Source: Candidatus Epulonipiscium sp. (GTDB taxonomy: Bacteria > Bacillota > Clostridia > Lachnospirales > Defluviitaleaceae). From it: DNA of 64,000 nt. The notes under the pieces were generated by a model, which saw only the letters and a list, made by a program, of their open reading frames with translations, was not told where the DNA came from and did no database searches. The position numbers were made by a program, and so were the translations under genes. Location of the stretch: assembly GCA_012519205.1 (NCBI GenBank), contig JAAYQR010000010.1, positions 62,001-126,000 on the forward strand, written 5' to 3'. This document shows positions 26,017 to 35,124 of the stretch, one piece after another (the first letter of the stretch is position 1; each line of letters opens with the position of its first letter).

Positions 26017-26565
26017 ATGAGAGAGAGTAAAAAAAAGGTAATAACAGAATTGTTAGAATGGTTTAAAGATATACTAATCGCAATGGTAGTCACTTTATTT
26101 ATTGTGGTCTTTCTTTTTCAAAATACCCAAGTCATTGGGGATTCTATGGAGCCTACCCTCCAAGATGGAAATTCTGTTATCGTAAATAAATTCATTTATC
26201 GTTTTAAACCTCCACAATATGGAGATATTATTGCCTTTGAATATCAAATGGACCCCTCCCAATACTTTATCAAAAGGGTAATAGGAGTTCAGGGAGATAC
26301 AATCGATATCAAGGCAGGAAGGGTATATCTAAACAATCAGGTCCTAGAAGAATTATATATACTAGAACCGATGAATGAATTCATAGACGGAAATATGCAG
26401 TTTCCTTTAGTCATCCCTAAGAATTATTGTTTTGTCATGGGGGATAATAGAAATATCAGCTTAGATAGCAGATATAAAGAAGTAGGATTAGTACCTTTAG
26501 GATCAATCAGTGGCAAAGCCTTTTTTAGAATGTGGCCCTTAGGTAAAATCGGGCACTTAAAATAG
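26017..26565 (+). CDS. lepB: Type I signal peptidase, copy 2
   Basis: 182-aa S26A peptidase. One membrane helix (about 17-35), catalytic Ser43 in IGDSMEPTL, Lys86 in FIKRVIGVQGD, and GDNRNISLDSRYKEVG near 144. Start uncertain: TTG 25999, GTG 26005 and ATG 26017 are all in frame with only weak SD sequences; the ATG gives an N-terminus of the same length as copies 1 and 3. All catalytic residues are intact, so it is unlikely to be decaying. Confidence 0.92.
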   Translation: MRESKKKVITELLEWFKDILIAMVVTLFIVVFLFQNTQVIGDSMEPTLQDGNSVIVNKFIYRFKPPQYGDIIAFEYQMDPSQYFIKRVIGVQGDTIDIKAGRVYLNNQVLEELYILEPMNEFIDGNMQFPLVIPKNYCFVMGDNRNISLDSRYKEVGLVPLGSISGKAFFRMWPLGKIGHLK

Positions 26566-26581
26566 ATACAGGAGTGAGGAA

Positions 26582-27118
26582 ATGAACCAGGAAAGTAAAT
26601 CCCACGATATTCTTAAAGAAGTTATCAGTTGGGGTAGTGATATTTTAATTGCAATCGTTATTGCATTATTTATTAGGCAATTTGTGTTAGCCCATACGGT
26701 GATTCCCACGGGCTCTATGATTCCCACCATCAAAATAGATGATCATGTTATCGTTAATAAGTTATCTTACTATTTTACAAATCCAGAAAGAGGAGATATC
26801 ATTGTTTTTCATGATAAGATTGATCTCATAAAAAGAGTTATTGCCCTTCCTGGAGAAGAAATTGATTTGAGGGATGGCAAAGTATTAATCAACGGAGTAC
26901 CTCTTGAAGAGGACTATTTAAATGAGCCTATGGATACAAGTATTTTAGGTACTATTGATTTTCCATATATAGTGCCGGAGGATTCATTTTTTGTCATGGG
27001 AGATAATAGGAATGTAAGCCAAGACAGCAGATTCACAGGGCCTGTCAGTAAGGACCAGATATTTGCCAAAGCAGGGCTTCGAATTTGGCCCTTAAACTCC
27101 TTTGGATTTCTCAAATAA
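26582..27118 (+). CDS. lepB: Type I signal peptidase, copy 3
   Basis: 178-aa S26A peptidase with membrane helix (about 18-36), catalytic Ser45 in PTGSMIPTI, Lys84 in LIKRVIALPGE, and GDNRNVSQDSRFTGPV near 140. The residue after SM is Ile instead of Glu, and the DPS/DPSQ-type insertion before the Lys found in copies 1 and 2 is shorter, so it is the most divergent of the three. SD GGAGTGAGG. Confidence 0.93.
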   Translation: MNQESKSHDILKEVISWGSDILIAIVIALFIRQFVLAHTVIPTGSMIPTIKIDDHVIVNKLSYYFTNPERGDIIVFHDKIDLIKRVIALPGEEIDLRDGKVLINGVPLEEDYLNEPMDTSILGTIDFPYIVPEDSFFVMGDNRNVSQDSRFTGPVSKDQIFAKAGLRIWPLNSFGFLK

Positions 27119-27143
27119 ATTATGAATGAGGAGAATGAAAACA

Positions 27144-28004
27144 ATGAATATACAATGGTACCCCGGGCATATGTCCAAAACGAAAAGATTAATAGCCGAT
27201 AACTTAAAATTAATCGATGTTGTTATAGAACTGGTTGATGCAAGAGTGCCATTTAGTAGTAAAAATCCGGATATTGACGAACTAGCTAAAAACAAGCCAA
27301 GAATTATTGTAATGAATAAAAGTGATTTAGCCGATGATAAAGCAACAAAGGAATGGATGGATTGGTTTAAGGAAAAAGGATATGGGGTAATACCGATTAA
27401 TTCCATAAACGGCAAAGGCCTCCCGGAGGTGGATCGTTTGGCAAGAGCAATGCTAAAAGAAAAATTAGAAAATGATAAAAAAAGAGGAAGGATTTTTAGG
27501 CCCATCAGGGCAATGGTAGTCGGGATACCCAATGTAGGAAAATCTACCTTTATAAATAAATTAGTCGGAAGGGCTAGTACCAAAACGGGAGACCGCCCTG
27601 GCGTAACAAAAGGAAAACAATGGATTAAACTAAAAAAAGATTTCGAACTCCTAGATACCCCAGGTATCCTTTGGCCTAAATTTGAAGACATGGATGTAGG
27701 TATAAAATTAGCTTTTACAGGGGCTATAAAACAAGAAATATTAGATACCAAAACCCTATCCCTAGAACTTATCAAGTTTTTAACCAAGAGATTTCCAAGC
27801 ACCCTAGAAAATAGATATAAAGTTACTGAATTAGACTTAAAACCCCCAATGGAAGTTCTTACAGAGATTGGAGAAAAAAGAGGCTTCTTAATTTCAGGAG
27901 GAGAAGTTGATTATAATAGGGCTTCTCAAATCATCCTTGATGAACTAAGGTCAGGGAAATTAGGAAATATTACTTTAGAAACCCCGATGGATACCACAGT
28001 TTAA
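27144..28004 (+). CDS. rbgA: Ribosome biogenesis GTPase RbgA (YlqF)
   Basis: Needed for late 50S assembly in Gram-positives. The 286-aa product is a circularly permuted GTPase: NKSD (G4) near residue 60 precedes the G1 loop GIPNVGKST near 125 and DTPG (G3) near 171. The N-terminus NIQWYPGHM matches the family and sets the start at 27144; two earlier in-frame ATGs (27126, 27135) are less likely. Followed by rnhB, as in Bacillus. Confidence 0.94.
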   Translation: MNIQWYPGHMSKTKRLIADNLKLIDVVIELVDARVPFSSKNPDIDELAKNKPRIIVMNKSDLADDKATKEWMDWFKEKGYGVIPINSINGKGLPEVDRLARAMLKEKLENDKKRGRIFRPIRAMVVGIPNVGKSTFINKLVGRASTKTGDRPGVTKGKQWIKLKKDFELLDTPGILWPKFEDMDVGIKLAFTGAIKQEILDTKTLSLELIKFLTKRFPSTLENRYKVTELDLKPPMEVLTEIGEKRGFLISGGEVDYNRASQIILDELRSGKLGNITLETPMDTTV

Positions 28005-28026
28005 AAGAGAAGAACAGGAGAATTCC

Positions 28027-28797
28027 ATGGCTAAATTAAAATCAATTAAACAGATAGAGGACATACTAAAGGAAGTTTCTTATGAGGAACTTCCTAACAT
28101 TTTAGAAAAAATAAGTGAAGATTCAAGAAAAGGTGTCCAAAATTTAATAAAAAGGTATGAAAATAAATATAAAAAGTATAAAATGGAACTAAGAAGGATT
28201 CAAGATTTAAATAAGTACGAGAAGACATTTTATTTAAAGGGTTATCAGGTTATAGCAGGAATCGATGAAGTAGGTAGGGGCCCCTTAGCAGGACCTGTTG
28301 TCGCCTGTGCTGTTATTCTTCCTCCTAAATTCAGCATATTAGGCATTAACGATTCGAAAAAGCTCTCCCCTACTAAAAGGGAGGAATTCTTCGATAAAAT
28401 TAAGAAAGAAGCCCTAGCTGTAGGAATCGGCATTATGAGCCCTGAGACAATCGACTGCATTAATATTTTACAAGCAACCTATAAGGCTATGGAAGAGGCC
28501 ATCAAAGGGCTTTCTACTTCCCCCCAGATACTATTAATAGACGGAAATAATAAAATCCCAAATATCTTAATCCCACAGCAAACAATAATCAAAGGGGATG
28601 AAAGAAGTATTTCCATTGCAGCTGCTAGTATTATAGCTAAAGTAACCAGAGATAGATTGATGGATGCCTATCATGAGCTTTATCCCCAGTATGGCTTTAT
28701 TAAAAATAAGGGATATGGTACAAAAGAACATATAGATGCCATCAAGGCATATGGCTTATGTCCGATACATAGAAAGTCTTTTACTCAGAATATATAA
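28027..28797 (+). CDS. rnhB: Ribonuclease HII
   Basis: Removes ribonucleotides and RNA primers from DNA. The 256-aa protein has a helical N-terminal extension (about 1-70), then the catalytic fold with GIDEVGRGPLAGPVVA near 78 (DEDD first acidic pair), LLIDGN near 175, and SIAAASIIAKVTRDRLM near 197. Typical of Firmicute RNase HII. Confidence 0.95.
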   Translation: MAKLKSIKQIEDILKEVSYEELPNILEKISEDSRKGVQNLIKRYENKYKKYKMELRRIQDLNKYEKTFYLKGYQVIAGIDEVGRGPLAGPVVACAVILPPKFSILGINDSKKLSPTKREEFFDKIKKEALAVGIGIMSPETIDCINILQATYKAMEEAIKGLSTSPQILLIDGNNKIPNILIPQQTIIKGDERSISIAAASIIAKVTRDRLMDAYHELYPQYGFIKNKGYGTKEHIDAIKAYGLCPIHRKSFTQNI

Positions 28798-28815
28798 GTT
28801 TTGGAGTGGTTTCTG

Positions 28816-30273
28816 ATGAAAATAAACCAATATGGCGAATTATCTTCCCTTAGCAAACTCTTATCAAAAAATGAAAAGTCCTTTTCTAAATTACATCCTG
28901 GGGAAGTCTTTAGGGCCCAAATCATAGATATTATGCAGGGAAAACTATTGCTTCGATTAAATGATGGCACTGCCATGGAAGCAAAACTTCAAAATCAAAT
29001 ACTAGAAATGAAAATAGGGGAAACAATGTTTTTTAAGGTTCAAGTCCATTCCAATGAGCAAATTTTATTGGAGATGCTTACCAATCAAAATGAAAACCCA
29101 AAAATCGATATTATAATAGATGCCCTAGATGCTGCAAATCTTTTAGTCCATTCAGACAATATAACGATGGTCGAAAACCTTTTAGATAAGCACCTTCCCA
29201 TTGACAGTAAGCACCTTCAAACCGTATCTTATCTTCTTAAGAGCAATCCTAACTTGTCCTTGGAACAATTGCTATTTCTAATGAATAACGATATGGAAAT
29301 AAATCAAAAGAATATTTTTTTATTAAACGGGTATGTAGACCATACAATATCCTTACAAAAACAAGTTGAAAATCTAATTGATGATATCTATGATATCAAA
29401 GATAAAGATATCATAGAAGACATCTTAAACCATATAATGGAGATTCAACCAGAGGATAAAAAAGAAATTCCCTACAGACCTTATTGGGATTTAGAAAAAG
29501 AAAGGGAGAGTTTAAACCTTATAGCCAAAAATGCTAAACCCCTACCGGAAAATCAAGAAATGCCATCCTATCCTGTGGAAAATGACTTAGAAAATGGACT
29601 GAAATCAATGTTTTTCCAAGATAAAAAAGATAATTCTAAGAAATCTTTTATAGTTCAACCCAAAGCATTGCTAAATGAACTTAAAAATGATATTCATATA
29701 CCGGTAGAGCAATTAAAAAACCCCCTTATCATAAAACAGAATCTCAACAAACTATACCAATACCTTCTCCAAATAGAAAACGCACTAAAAAAGAATCCAA
29801 CCCCTGAAACTAGCAAAGCATCAAAAATCACAGAAGAAATAAAAAACAATCTGAAGTTCATGAATCACCTAAATAAATATGAATCTTTCATACAAATACC
29901 TATAAAGTTAAATCATTATAATACCCAAGCCGAATTGTATGTGTTTCAAAAAAATAAAAAGCTTAGGAAAAATGCAAATACCATATCTGCACTTATAGCC
30001 CTTGACTTAAATAGCCTAGGCCATTTGGAAGCCTTTGTTCAAAAAAATGACAAAGAACTATATTGTCAATTTAGATTGGAAAATATAGACTCGAAGGACC
30101 TAATAAAAAGCCATATGGGAGAACTGATTAGGACATTGTCCGACAAGGGGTATAAAGTAAAATCCATAACTTTTCAAGAAATAAAAGAACCTTTTAATCT
30201 ATTGAAATTTTCTAGCAAAAACAATGAAACTCAAGAAGAACCTAAAAGATATTCTTTTGATATGAGGGTGTAA
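28816..30273 (+). CDS. YlqG-like protein with a FliK C-terminal-type domain
   Basis: A 485-aa low-complexity, Lys/Glu/Asn-rich protein. The N-terminal part (about 20-85, LHPGEVFRAQIIDIMQGKLLLRLNDG) resembles an OB/FliK-N type fold. The C-terminal part (about 360-465) resembles the flagellar hook-length-control C-domain. Position between rnhB and ylqH is exactly that of B. subtilis ylqG, so I call it by context and architecture. No flagellar genes are nearby and its role is unknown. ATG chosen 9 nt after GGAG (28803-28806). Confidence 0.65.
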   Translation: MKINQYGELSSLSKLLSKNEKSFSKLHPGEVFRAQIIDIMQGKLLLRLNDGTAMEAKLQNQILEMKIGETMFFKVQVHSNEQILLEMLTNQNENPKIDIIIDALDAANLLVHSDNITMVENLLDKHLPIDSKHLQTVSYLLKSNPNLSLEQLLFLMNNDMEINQKNIFLLNGYVDHTISLQKQVENLIDDIYDIKDKDIIEDILNHIMEIQPEDKKEIPYRPYWDLEKERESLNLIAKNAKPLPENQEMPSYPVENDLENGLKSMFFQDKKDNSKKSFIVQPKALLNELKNDIHIPVEQLKNPLIIKQNLNKLYQYLLQIENALKKNPTPETSKASKITEEIKNNLKFMNHLNKYESFIQIPIKLNHYNTQAELYVFQKNKKLRKNANTISALIALDLNSLGHLEAFVQKNDKELYCQFRLENIDSKDLIKSHMGELIRTLSDKGYKVKSITFQEIKEPFNLLKFSSKNNETQEEPKRYSFDMRV

Positions 30274-30275
30274 AT

Positions 30276-30572
30276 ATGAAAAACAATAAAAACAATAGAA
30301 CTATTAAAAAGGCTGCGGCCATTAATTATGAAAAAGGAGCCTTAGCCCCTAAGGTTTTAGCTAAGGGGAAGGGGATTGTTGCCGAAAACATAATGGATAA
30401 AGCAAAGGAAAAAGATATTCCTATTTTAGAAGATCCCAAATTGGCCAATCTACTAACGGAGCTAGAAATAGGAGCCTTTATTCCGGCCGAATTATATGAG
30501 GTGGTGGCAGAAATTCTTGTTTTTGTTGGAAATATGGATCAATTACAGGAGAAAGCTAAATATGAAAAATAA
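30276..30572 (+). CDS. ylqH: FlhB-like cytoplasmic domain protein (YlqH)
   Basis: A 98-aa protein equal to the cytoplasmic domain of the flagellar export protein FlhB, without the membrane part. The autocleavage motif NPTH of true FlhB is absent here; the segment AAAINYEKGALAPKVLAKGKG (split about 13-33) is what remains of that region. Found beside rnhB in many Firmicutes, including non-flagellated ones. Function unknown. Overlaps yraN by 11 nt. Confidence 0.8.
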   Translation: MKNNKNNRTIKKAAAINYEKGALAPKVLAKGKGIVAENIMDKAKEKDIPILEDPKLANLLTELEIGAFIPAELYEVVAEILVFVGNMDQLQEKAKYEK

Positions 30573-30924
30573 TAGAACTATCGGTGATTGGGGAGAAAGA
30601 ATAGGCGCAGAATTTCTCCAAAGGCAAGGGCTTACGATAAAGGAAAAAAACTTTAGATGCAAAATAGGAGAAATTGATATTATTGCAGAAGAAGGAGGGT
30701 ATTTGGTTTTTATAGAGGTAAAATATAGGCAGAACCTTTCCCATGGATACCCTAGAGAAGCAGTAAATTATTATAAACAAAAAACTATTTCAAAGGTTGC
30801 CCTATGGTATATGAAAAAATATAATCTTTGGAATCGTTCCTGCCGCTTTGATGTCTTAGAAATTCTAGGAAAATATCCAGATGTGAAAATAACTTTGATT
30901 CGAAATGCCTTTTTTGCCAGCTAA
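30562..30924 (+). CDS. YraN family (UPF0102) endonuclease-like protein
   Basis: A 120-aa protein of the YraN/UPF0102 family with a restriction-endonuclease-like fold. Motifs: GERIGAEFLQRQG near residue 10, CKIGEIDIIAEEGGYLVFIEVKYR near 33-56 (split here), the last containing the D...ExK catalytic-type pattern. Cellular function not established. ATG at 30562 follows a GGAG; the 22-residue upstream frame extension lies within ylqH. Confidence 0.9.
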   Translation: MKNNRTIGDWGERIGAEFLQRQGLTIKEKNFRCKIGEIDIIAEEGGYLVFIEVKYRQNLSHGYPREAVNYYKQKTISKVALWYMKKYNLWNRSCRFDVLEILGKYPDVKITLIRNAFFAS

Positions 30925-30939
30925 GATAGGAGGAAAAAA

Positions 30940-31761
30940 ATGTATCAAAGCCGCACAAAGACTTTATCTTTTCATAAAAAAGGAGATTTATATTATTTGA
31001 CCTTTCCTTCTTTTGATAAAACCCAAAAGGTTCGCCACTGCTTTAGTACCCGCTTAGGGGGAATAAGTAAGGGGATGTTTGATTCCCTTAATCTTGGTTT
31101 TAGCAGAGGGGATGAAGACAGTAATGTCATCAAAAATTATGAGATTTTATGTAATGCTATTGGGATAGATACAAAACGATTGGTTTTTTCGGATCAGATT
31201 CATGAAACAAAAATAAGGGTTGTTTCTCAAGAGGATTTAGAGCATCTTCCTCTAGAGATAGAAGGGATTGACGGCTTAGTAACTGATGCTAAACAGGTAT
31301 CTTTAGTTACCTTATATGCGGATTGTGTTCCACTTTTTTTCTTAGACCCAGTGGCCAAAGTGATAGGGCTTTCCCATGCAGGATGGAGGGGAACCGTTGG
31401 AAAAATTGGCTTAGAAACCATAAGGGCTTTTAAAGAAAACTTCAATTCAAATCCAAAAGATATTTTAGTAGGTATTGGACCCTCCATAGGAAAATGTTGT
31501 TTTGAAGTAGATGAGCCTGTTGCGTATGAGTTTGACTTAGCCTTTAAGAATGCAGAAGGTATAATATACTCAAAACCCAATAATAAATATATCATTGACC
31601 TATGGGAAGCCAATAAAAAGGCATTAGTTGAAGGGGGAATACTAGAATCAAATATAACCGTGACTGATTTGTGCACCCAATGCAATAAGGATGTATTTTT
31701 TTCCCATAGGGGTCATAAAGGTAAAAGGGGTAGCTTAGCAGCTATTATCGAATTAATATAA
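30940..31761 (+). CDS. pgeF: Peptidoglycan editing factor PgeF (laccase-domain)
   Basis: A 273-aa protein of the YfiH/YlmD family. E. coli PgeF removes mis-incorporated L-Ser from muropeptides; others report purine nucleoside activity. The metal-ligand motifs are intact: SDQIHETKI near residue 86, LYADCVPLFF near 126, SHAGWRGTVG near 145, and GPSIGKCCFEV near 182. In Bacilli this gene often lies upstream of the sepF region. SD AGGAGG. Confidence 0.9.
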   Translation: MYQSRTKTLSFHKKGDLYYLTFPSFDKTQKVRHCFSTRLGGISKGMFDSLNLGFSRGDEDSNVIKNYEILCNAIGIDTKRLVFSDQIHETKIRVVSQEDLEHLPLEIEGIDGLVTDAKQVSLVTLYADCVPLFFLDPVAKVIGLSHAGWRGTVGKIGLETIRAFKENFNSNPKDILVGIGPSIGKCCFEVDEPVAYEFDLAFKNAEGIIYSKPNNKYIIDLWEANKKALVEGGILESNITVTDLCTQCNKDVFFSHRGHKGKRGSLAAIIELI

Positions 31762-31767
31762 ATGCAA

Positions 31768-31795
31768 TTGATAAAATTATTATTTTGGATATAAT
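31768..31795 (+). promoter_or_regulatory. Promoter of the DUF512-der-plsY-gpsA run
   Basis: TTGATA (31768-31773), 16 bp, TATAAT (31790-31795). Confidence 0.7.
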
Positions 31796-31845
31796 AAAAA
31801 CATGCTGCATTTTAATAGATTTTGGACATAGGAGTTGTAGCCAAA

Positions 31846-33183
31846 TTGGAAAAATATAAAGAACATAAAATAACTGAGGTTCTCCCCGGAGGCATAGGGG
31901 AAGAAGTAGGCATCGAAAAAGGAGATATACTTCTTGCAATTAATGGGCAAAGGATTGAAGATGTTTTTGATTACCGGTATCTTTTATCCGATGAAGAGGT
32001 TGTTGTACTTATTCGTAAAAGTTCCCAGGAAGAATGGGAATATGATATAGAAAAAGACATAAATGAGGATTTAGGCCTGATTTTTGAAAATGAACTGATG
32101 GATAAGTTAAAAGCTTGTAGGAACAAATGCGTATTTTGTTTTATTGACCAACTTCCACCCCATATGAGAAAGGCGGTTTATTTTAAAGACGATGACTGGA
32201 GAATGTCCTTTTTAAATGGTAACTATATTACATTAACCAATATGAGTGATAGGGATATTGAGAGACTTATATATTATCGCCTATCTCCTATGAATATTTC
32301 CGTTCATGCAACAGATTCTGAAGTAAGGAAAAAAATGCTAAATAATAAATTTGCCGGGGATATCCTTGAAAGAATTAAAGAAATAATCGATGCAAATATC
32401 GAAGTAAATTGCCAAGTTGTTCTTTGCAAGGGACTAAATGATGGTCGGGTTCTTGATAAGACCATAGGGGATTTAGGAAAATTTCTCCCAGCAATCAAAA
32501 GCACCTCCGTGGTCCCTGTGGGAATTTCAAAATTTCGCCATGAACTTTTTCCCCTAATTCCCTTTGAAAAAGAAGATGCAAAAGAGACTCTAGATATCAT
32601 TCATAAATGGCAGGATTATTATAAAGAAAACTATGGCAACACATTTATTTATGCAGCCGACGAATTTTATTTAACTGCAGGAGTAAATGTACCCCCCATT
32701 GAAAAATACGAAGACTTCCCACAAATCGAAAATGGGGTGGGCATACTAGCTTTGATGGAAGCAGAATTTGAAGAATATTACAAGGAGCTTCCAGAAGAAT
32801 TGCCTGATCCCATAGAAATTTCCATAGCTACAGGGGTGGCACCCTATCCATTTATTAATGGATTGGTAAATAAACTAAAAAATAAATACCCCAATCTTTC
32901 GGTGCATATTTATCCTATTATCAACTACTTTTTTGGGGATAAAATTACCGTAGCAGGACTTATGACAGGACGAGATATTTTAGAACAATTAAAAAACAAG
33001 GATTTAGGGGAGCGACTCTTGCTTCCTCAAAATACTTTTCGAGAAAATGACACCATACTATTAGATGATGTCTATGCCAATGACTTACAAGAACAGCTGG
33101 GGATTCCCATTGAGATTATCGGGACCTCCGGAAGGGAATTTATTAATGGAATACTGAATATAAAGGAGAATACCAATGAGTAA
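31846..33183 (+). CDS. DUF512 radical SAM protein with an N-terminal PDZ domain
   Basis: A 445-aa protein of the putative radical-SAM family TIGR03279. The N-terminal PDZ-like domain (about 5-60) has [16 protein letters not shown]. The [4Fe-4S] motif CxxxCxxC is Cys91, Cys95 and Cys98. Next come a TIM-barrel region (NISVHATD near 148) and the C-terminal DUF512 domain (about 265-445). The reaction catalysed is unknown. The TTG at 31846, 11 nt after AGGAG, is my best start; a TTG at 31822 is an alternative. Overlaps der by 8 nt, so it is likely co-expressed with that ribosome factor. Confidence 0.85.
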   Translation: MEKYKEHKITEVLPGGIGEEVGIEKGDILLAINGQRIEDVFDYRYLLSDEEVVVLIRKSSQEEWEYDIEKDINEDLGLIFENELMDKLKACRNKCVFCFIDQLPPHMRKAVYFKDDDWRMSFLNGNYITLTNMSDRDIERLIYYRLSPMNISVHATDSEVRKKMLNNKFAGDILERIKEIIDANIEVNCQVVLCKGLNDGRVLDKTIGDLGKFLPAIKSTSVVPVGISKFRHELFPLIPFEKEDAKETLDIIHKWQDYYKENYGNTFIYAADEFYLTAGVNVPPIEKYEDFPQIENGVGILALMEAEFEEYYKELPEELPDPIEISIATGVAPYPFINGLVNKLKNKYPNLSVHIYPIINYFFGDKITVAGLMTGRDILEQLKNKDLGERLLLPQNTFRENDTILLDDVYANDLQEQLGIPIEIIGTSGREFINGILNIKENTNE

Positions 33184-34501
33184 ACCCATTGTAGCCATCG
33201 TAGGAAGGCCGAATGTAGGAAAATCCACACTTTTTAATCGCTTAGCGGGGGAAAGAATATCTATAGTTGAAGATACCCCGGGAGTAACAAGGGATAGGAT
33301 ATATGTAGAAGTTGAATGGCTTAGCCATAAGTTTACCCTAATTGATACAGGGGGTATCGAGCCCAATAGCGAAGATATTATCTTAAGCCAAATGAGAAGA
33401 CAGGCAGAAATTGCCATAGAAACAGCCGATGTAATTATTTTTCTTGTAGATGTTAAGCAAGGTCTAACAGATTCAGACCATGAAATCGCTAATATGCTTA
33501 GGAAATCCCAAAAACCAGTAGTGGTTGTGGTTAATAAAGTCGACAATAACATTCAAGATAATATGGATATCTATGAATTTTATAATCTTGGGTTAAAAGA
33601 TCCAATTCCAATATCCGCTGCCCAACCTTTAGGGTTAGGAGATATGTTAGATAGGGTGGTAGAATTTTTCCCTGAAAAAGAAATAGTGGATGTTGAAGAG
33701 GATGTTATTAAAGTTGCCATAATTGGTAAACCCAATGTAGGTAAATCTTCTCTTATTAATAAGATATTAGGAGAGGACAGGGTAATTGTCAGTGATATTC
33801 CTGGGACTACCAGAGATGCCATAGACACTCCCGTAACTATTGGGGAGGACCGATTTGTTTTTATTGACACCGCCGGAGTAAGAAGAAAAAATAAGATAAA
33901 AGAAGATATAGAAAGATACAGTATAGTAAGAACCGTTGCTGCCATTGAAAGAGCTGATGTTTCCATTCTACTTATAGATGCAGAAGAAGGAATAACCGAA
34001 CAGGATACAAAGATTGCAGGCATAGCCCATGAAAGAGGAAAAGCTTCTATAGTAGTAGTAAATAAATGGGATAAAATTGAAAAAGACGATAAAACCATGA
34101 ACAAATACCTAAGAGATATCGAATCTAGGTTAAGCTATATGTCCTATGCGCCAAAGCTCTTTATATCTGCCTTAACTGGCCAAAGGGTTCCTAGGCTCTT
34201 TGAAATGATTAAAACTGTATCACAAAACCACTCCCTTAGGGTTAGCACCGGACTTTTAAACGATATCTTGTATGAAGCGATGGCAATGAATCAGCCTCCA
34301 TCGGACAAGGGAAAAAGATTAAAAATATATTATATGACTCAGGTAAGCGTAAAACCCCCTAGTTTTGTGGTCTTTGTCAATGACAAGGAACTTATGCATT
34401 TTTCCTATGAAAGATATATAGAAAATCAATTAAGAGATGCTTTTGGATTTAAGGGGACTCCCCTTCATTTTATGATTCGGGAAAAGCAGGGAAAGGAATA
34501 A
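33176..34501 (+). CDS. der: Ribosome biogenesis GTPase Der (EngA)
   Basis: Double GTPase required for 50S assembly. The 441-aa protein has G domain 1 (GRPNVGKST near residue 9, DTAG-type DTGG near 56, NKVD near 118), G domain 2 (GKPNVGKSS near 184, DTAGVRRK near 231, NKWD near 296) and a C-terminal KH-like domain (about 350-441). SD AAGGAG. Confidence 0.97.
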   Translation: MSKPIVAIVGRPNVGKSTLFNRLAGERISIVEDTPGVTRDRIYVEVEWLSHKFTLIDTGGIEPNSEDIILSQMRRQAEIAIETADVIIFLVDVKQGLTDSDHEIANMLRKSQKPVVVVVNKVDNNIQDNMDIYEFYNLGLKDPIPISAAQPLGLGDMLDRVVEFFPEKEIVDVEEDVIKVAIIGKPNVGKSSLINKILGEDRVIVSDIPGTTRDAIDTPVTIGEDRFVFIDTAGVRRKNKIKEDIERYSIVRTVAAIERADVSILLIDAEEGITEQDTKIAGIAHERGKASIVVVNKWDKIEKDDKTMNKYLRDIESRLSYMSYAPKLFISALTGQRVPRLFEMIKTVSQNHSLRVSTGLLNDILYEAMAMNQPPSDKGKRLKIYYMTQVSVKPPSFVVFVNDKELMHFSYERYIENQLRDAFGFKGTPLHFMIREKQGKE

Positions 34502-34505
34502 GCGT

Positions 34506-35123
34506 ATGTTTAGGATTGCATGTATAATTATTGGGTACCTTATAGGTTGTTTTCAAACTGCCTATATTTTAGGAAAATTAGTACAAAAAATCGATATAAG
34601 AAAATTTGGCAGTGGCAATGCCGGTACAACCAATGTCATAAGAGTTATGGGGTGGAAAGTAGGTATCATGACCTTTATAGGGGATTTTATAAAGGGAATT
34701 GTTGCTGTTCTTATATGTAAGCTTATTTTTCCTAACAATCCCGAGGCCCCTTTATATGGGGGGATTGCCGCAGTTATTGGCCACAATTGGCCTGTTTTTT
34801 TAAACTTCAAAGGGGGGAAGGGCATAGCCAGTACGGTTGGAATACTGCTAGCCTTTGATTATCGGATTGGCTTTATATGTATTGCAGTCATGATACTTAT
34901 CTTATCCATAACCCGATTTGTATCTCTAGGCTCCGTCATAATGTCAGTTTCCATTCCTATTTTGCTTTTTATATTTTATAAAGGTAATACAGAAGTCATT
35001 TTATTAGGGTGTTTTTTAATGTTTTCGGCATTAATTCGGCATAAAACTAATATTAAACGACTCATTAAGGGCACAGAGACAAAGCTTGGTCAACACTCAA
35101 ATAAAAAATCAGAGGAGGAATAA
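34506..35123 (+). CDS. plsY: Glycerol-3-phosphate acyltransferase PlsY
   Basis: Transfers the acyl group from PlsX-made acyl-phosphate to glycerol-3-phosphate. The 205-aa polytopic protein has conserved loops GSGNAGTTNVIRVMGWKVG near residue 36, HNWPVFLNFKGGKGIAST near 95 and a C-terminal IRHKTNIKRLIKGTE near 179. AAAGGA lies 7 nt before the ATG. Next to gpsA, whose product supplies its substrate. Confidence 0.95.
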   Translation: MFRIACIIIGYLIGCFQTAYILGKLVQKIDIRKFGSGNAGTTNVIRVMGWKVGIMTFIGDFIKGIVAVLICKLIFPNNPEAPLYGGIAAVIGHNWPVFLNFKGGKGIASTVGILLAFDYRIGFICIAVMILILSITRFVSLGSVIMSVSIPILLFIFYKGNTEVILLGCFLMFSALIRHKTNIKRLIKGTETKLGQHSNKKSEEE

Positions 35124-35124
35124 A

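Noticed and set aside
34520-34720. Same-strand 66-aa frame inside plsY
   Set aside because: It is an out-of-frame overlap with a clear gene and has no ribosome site.
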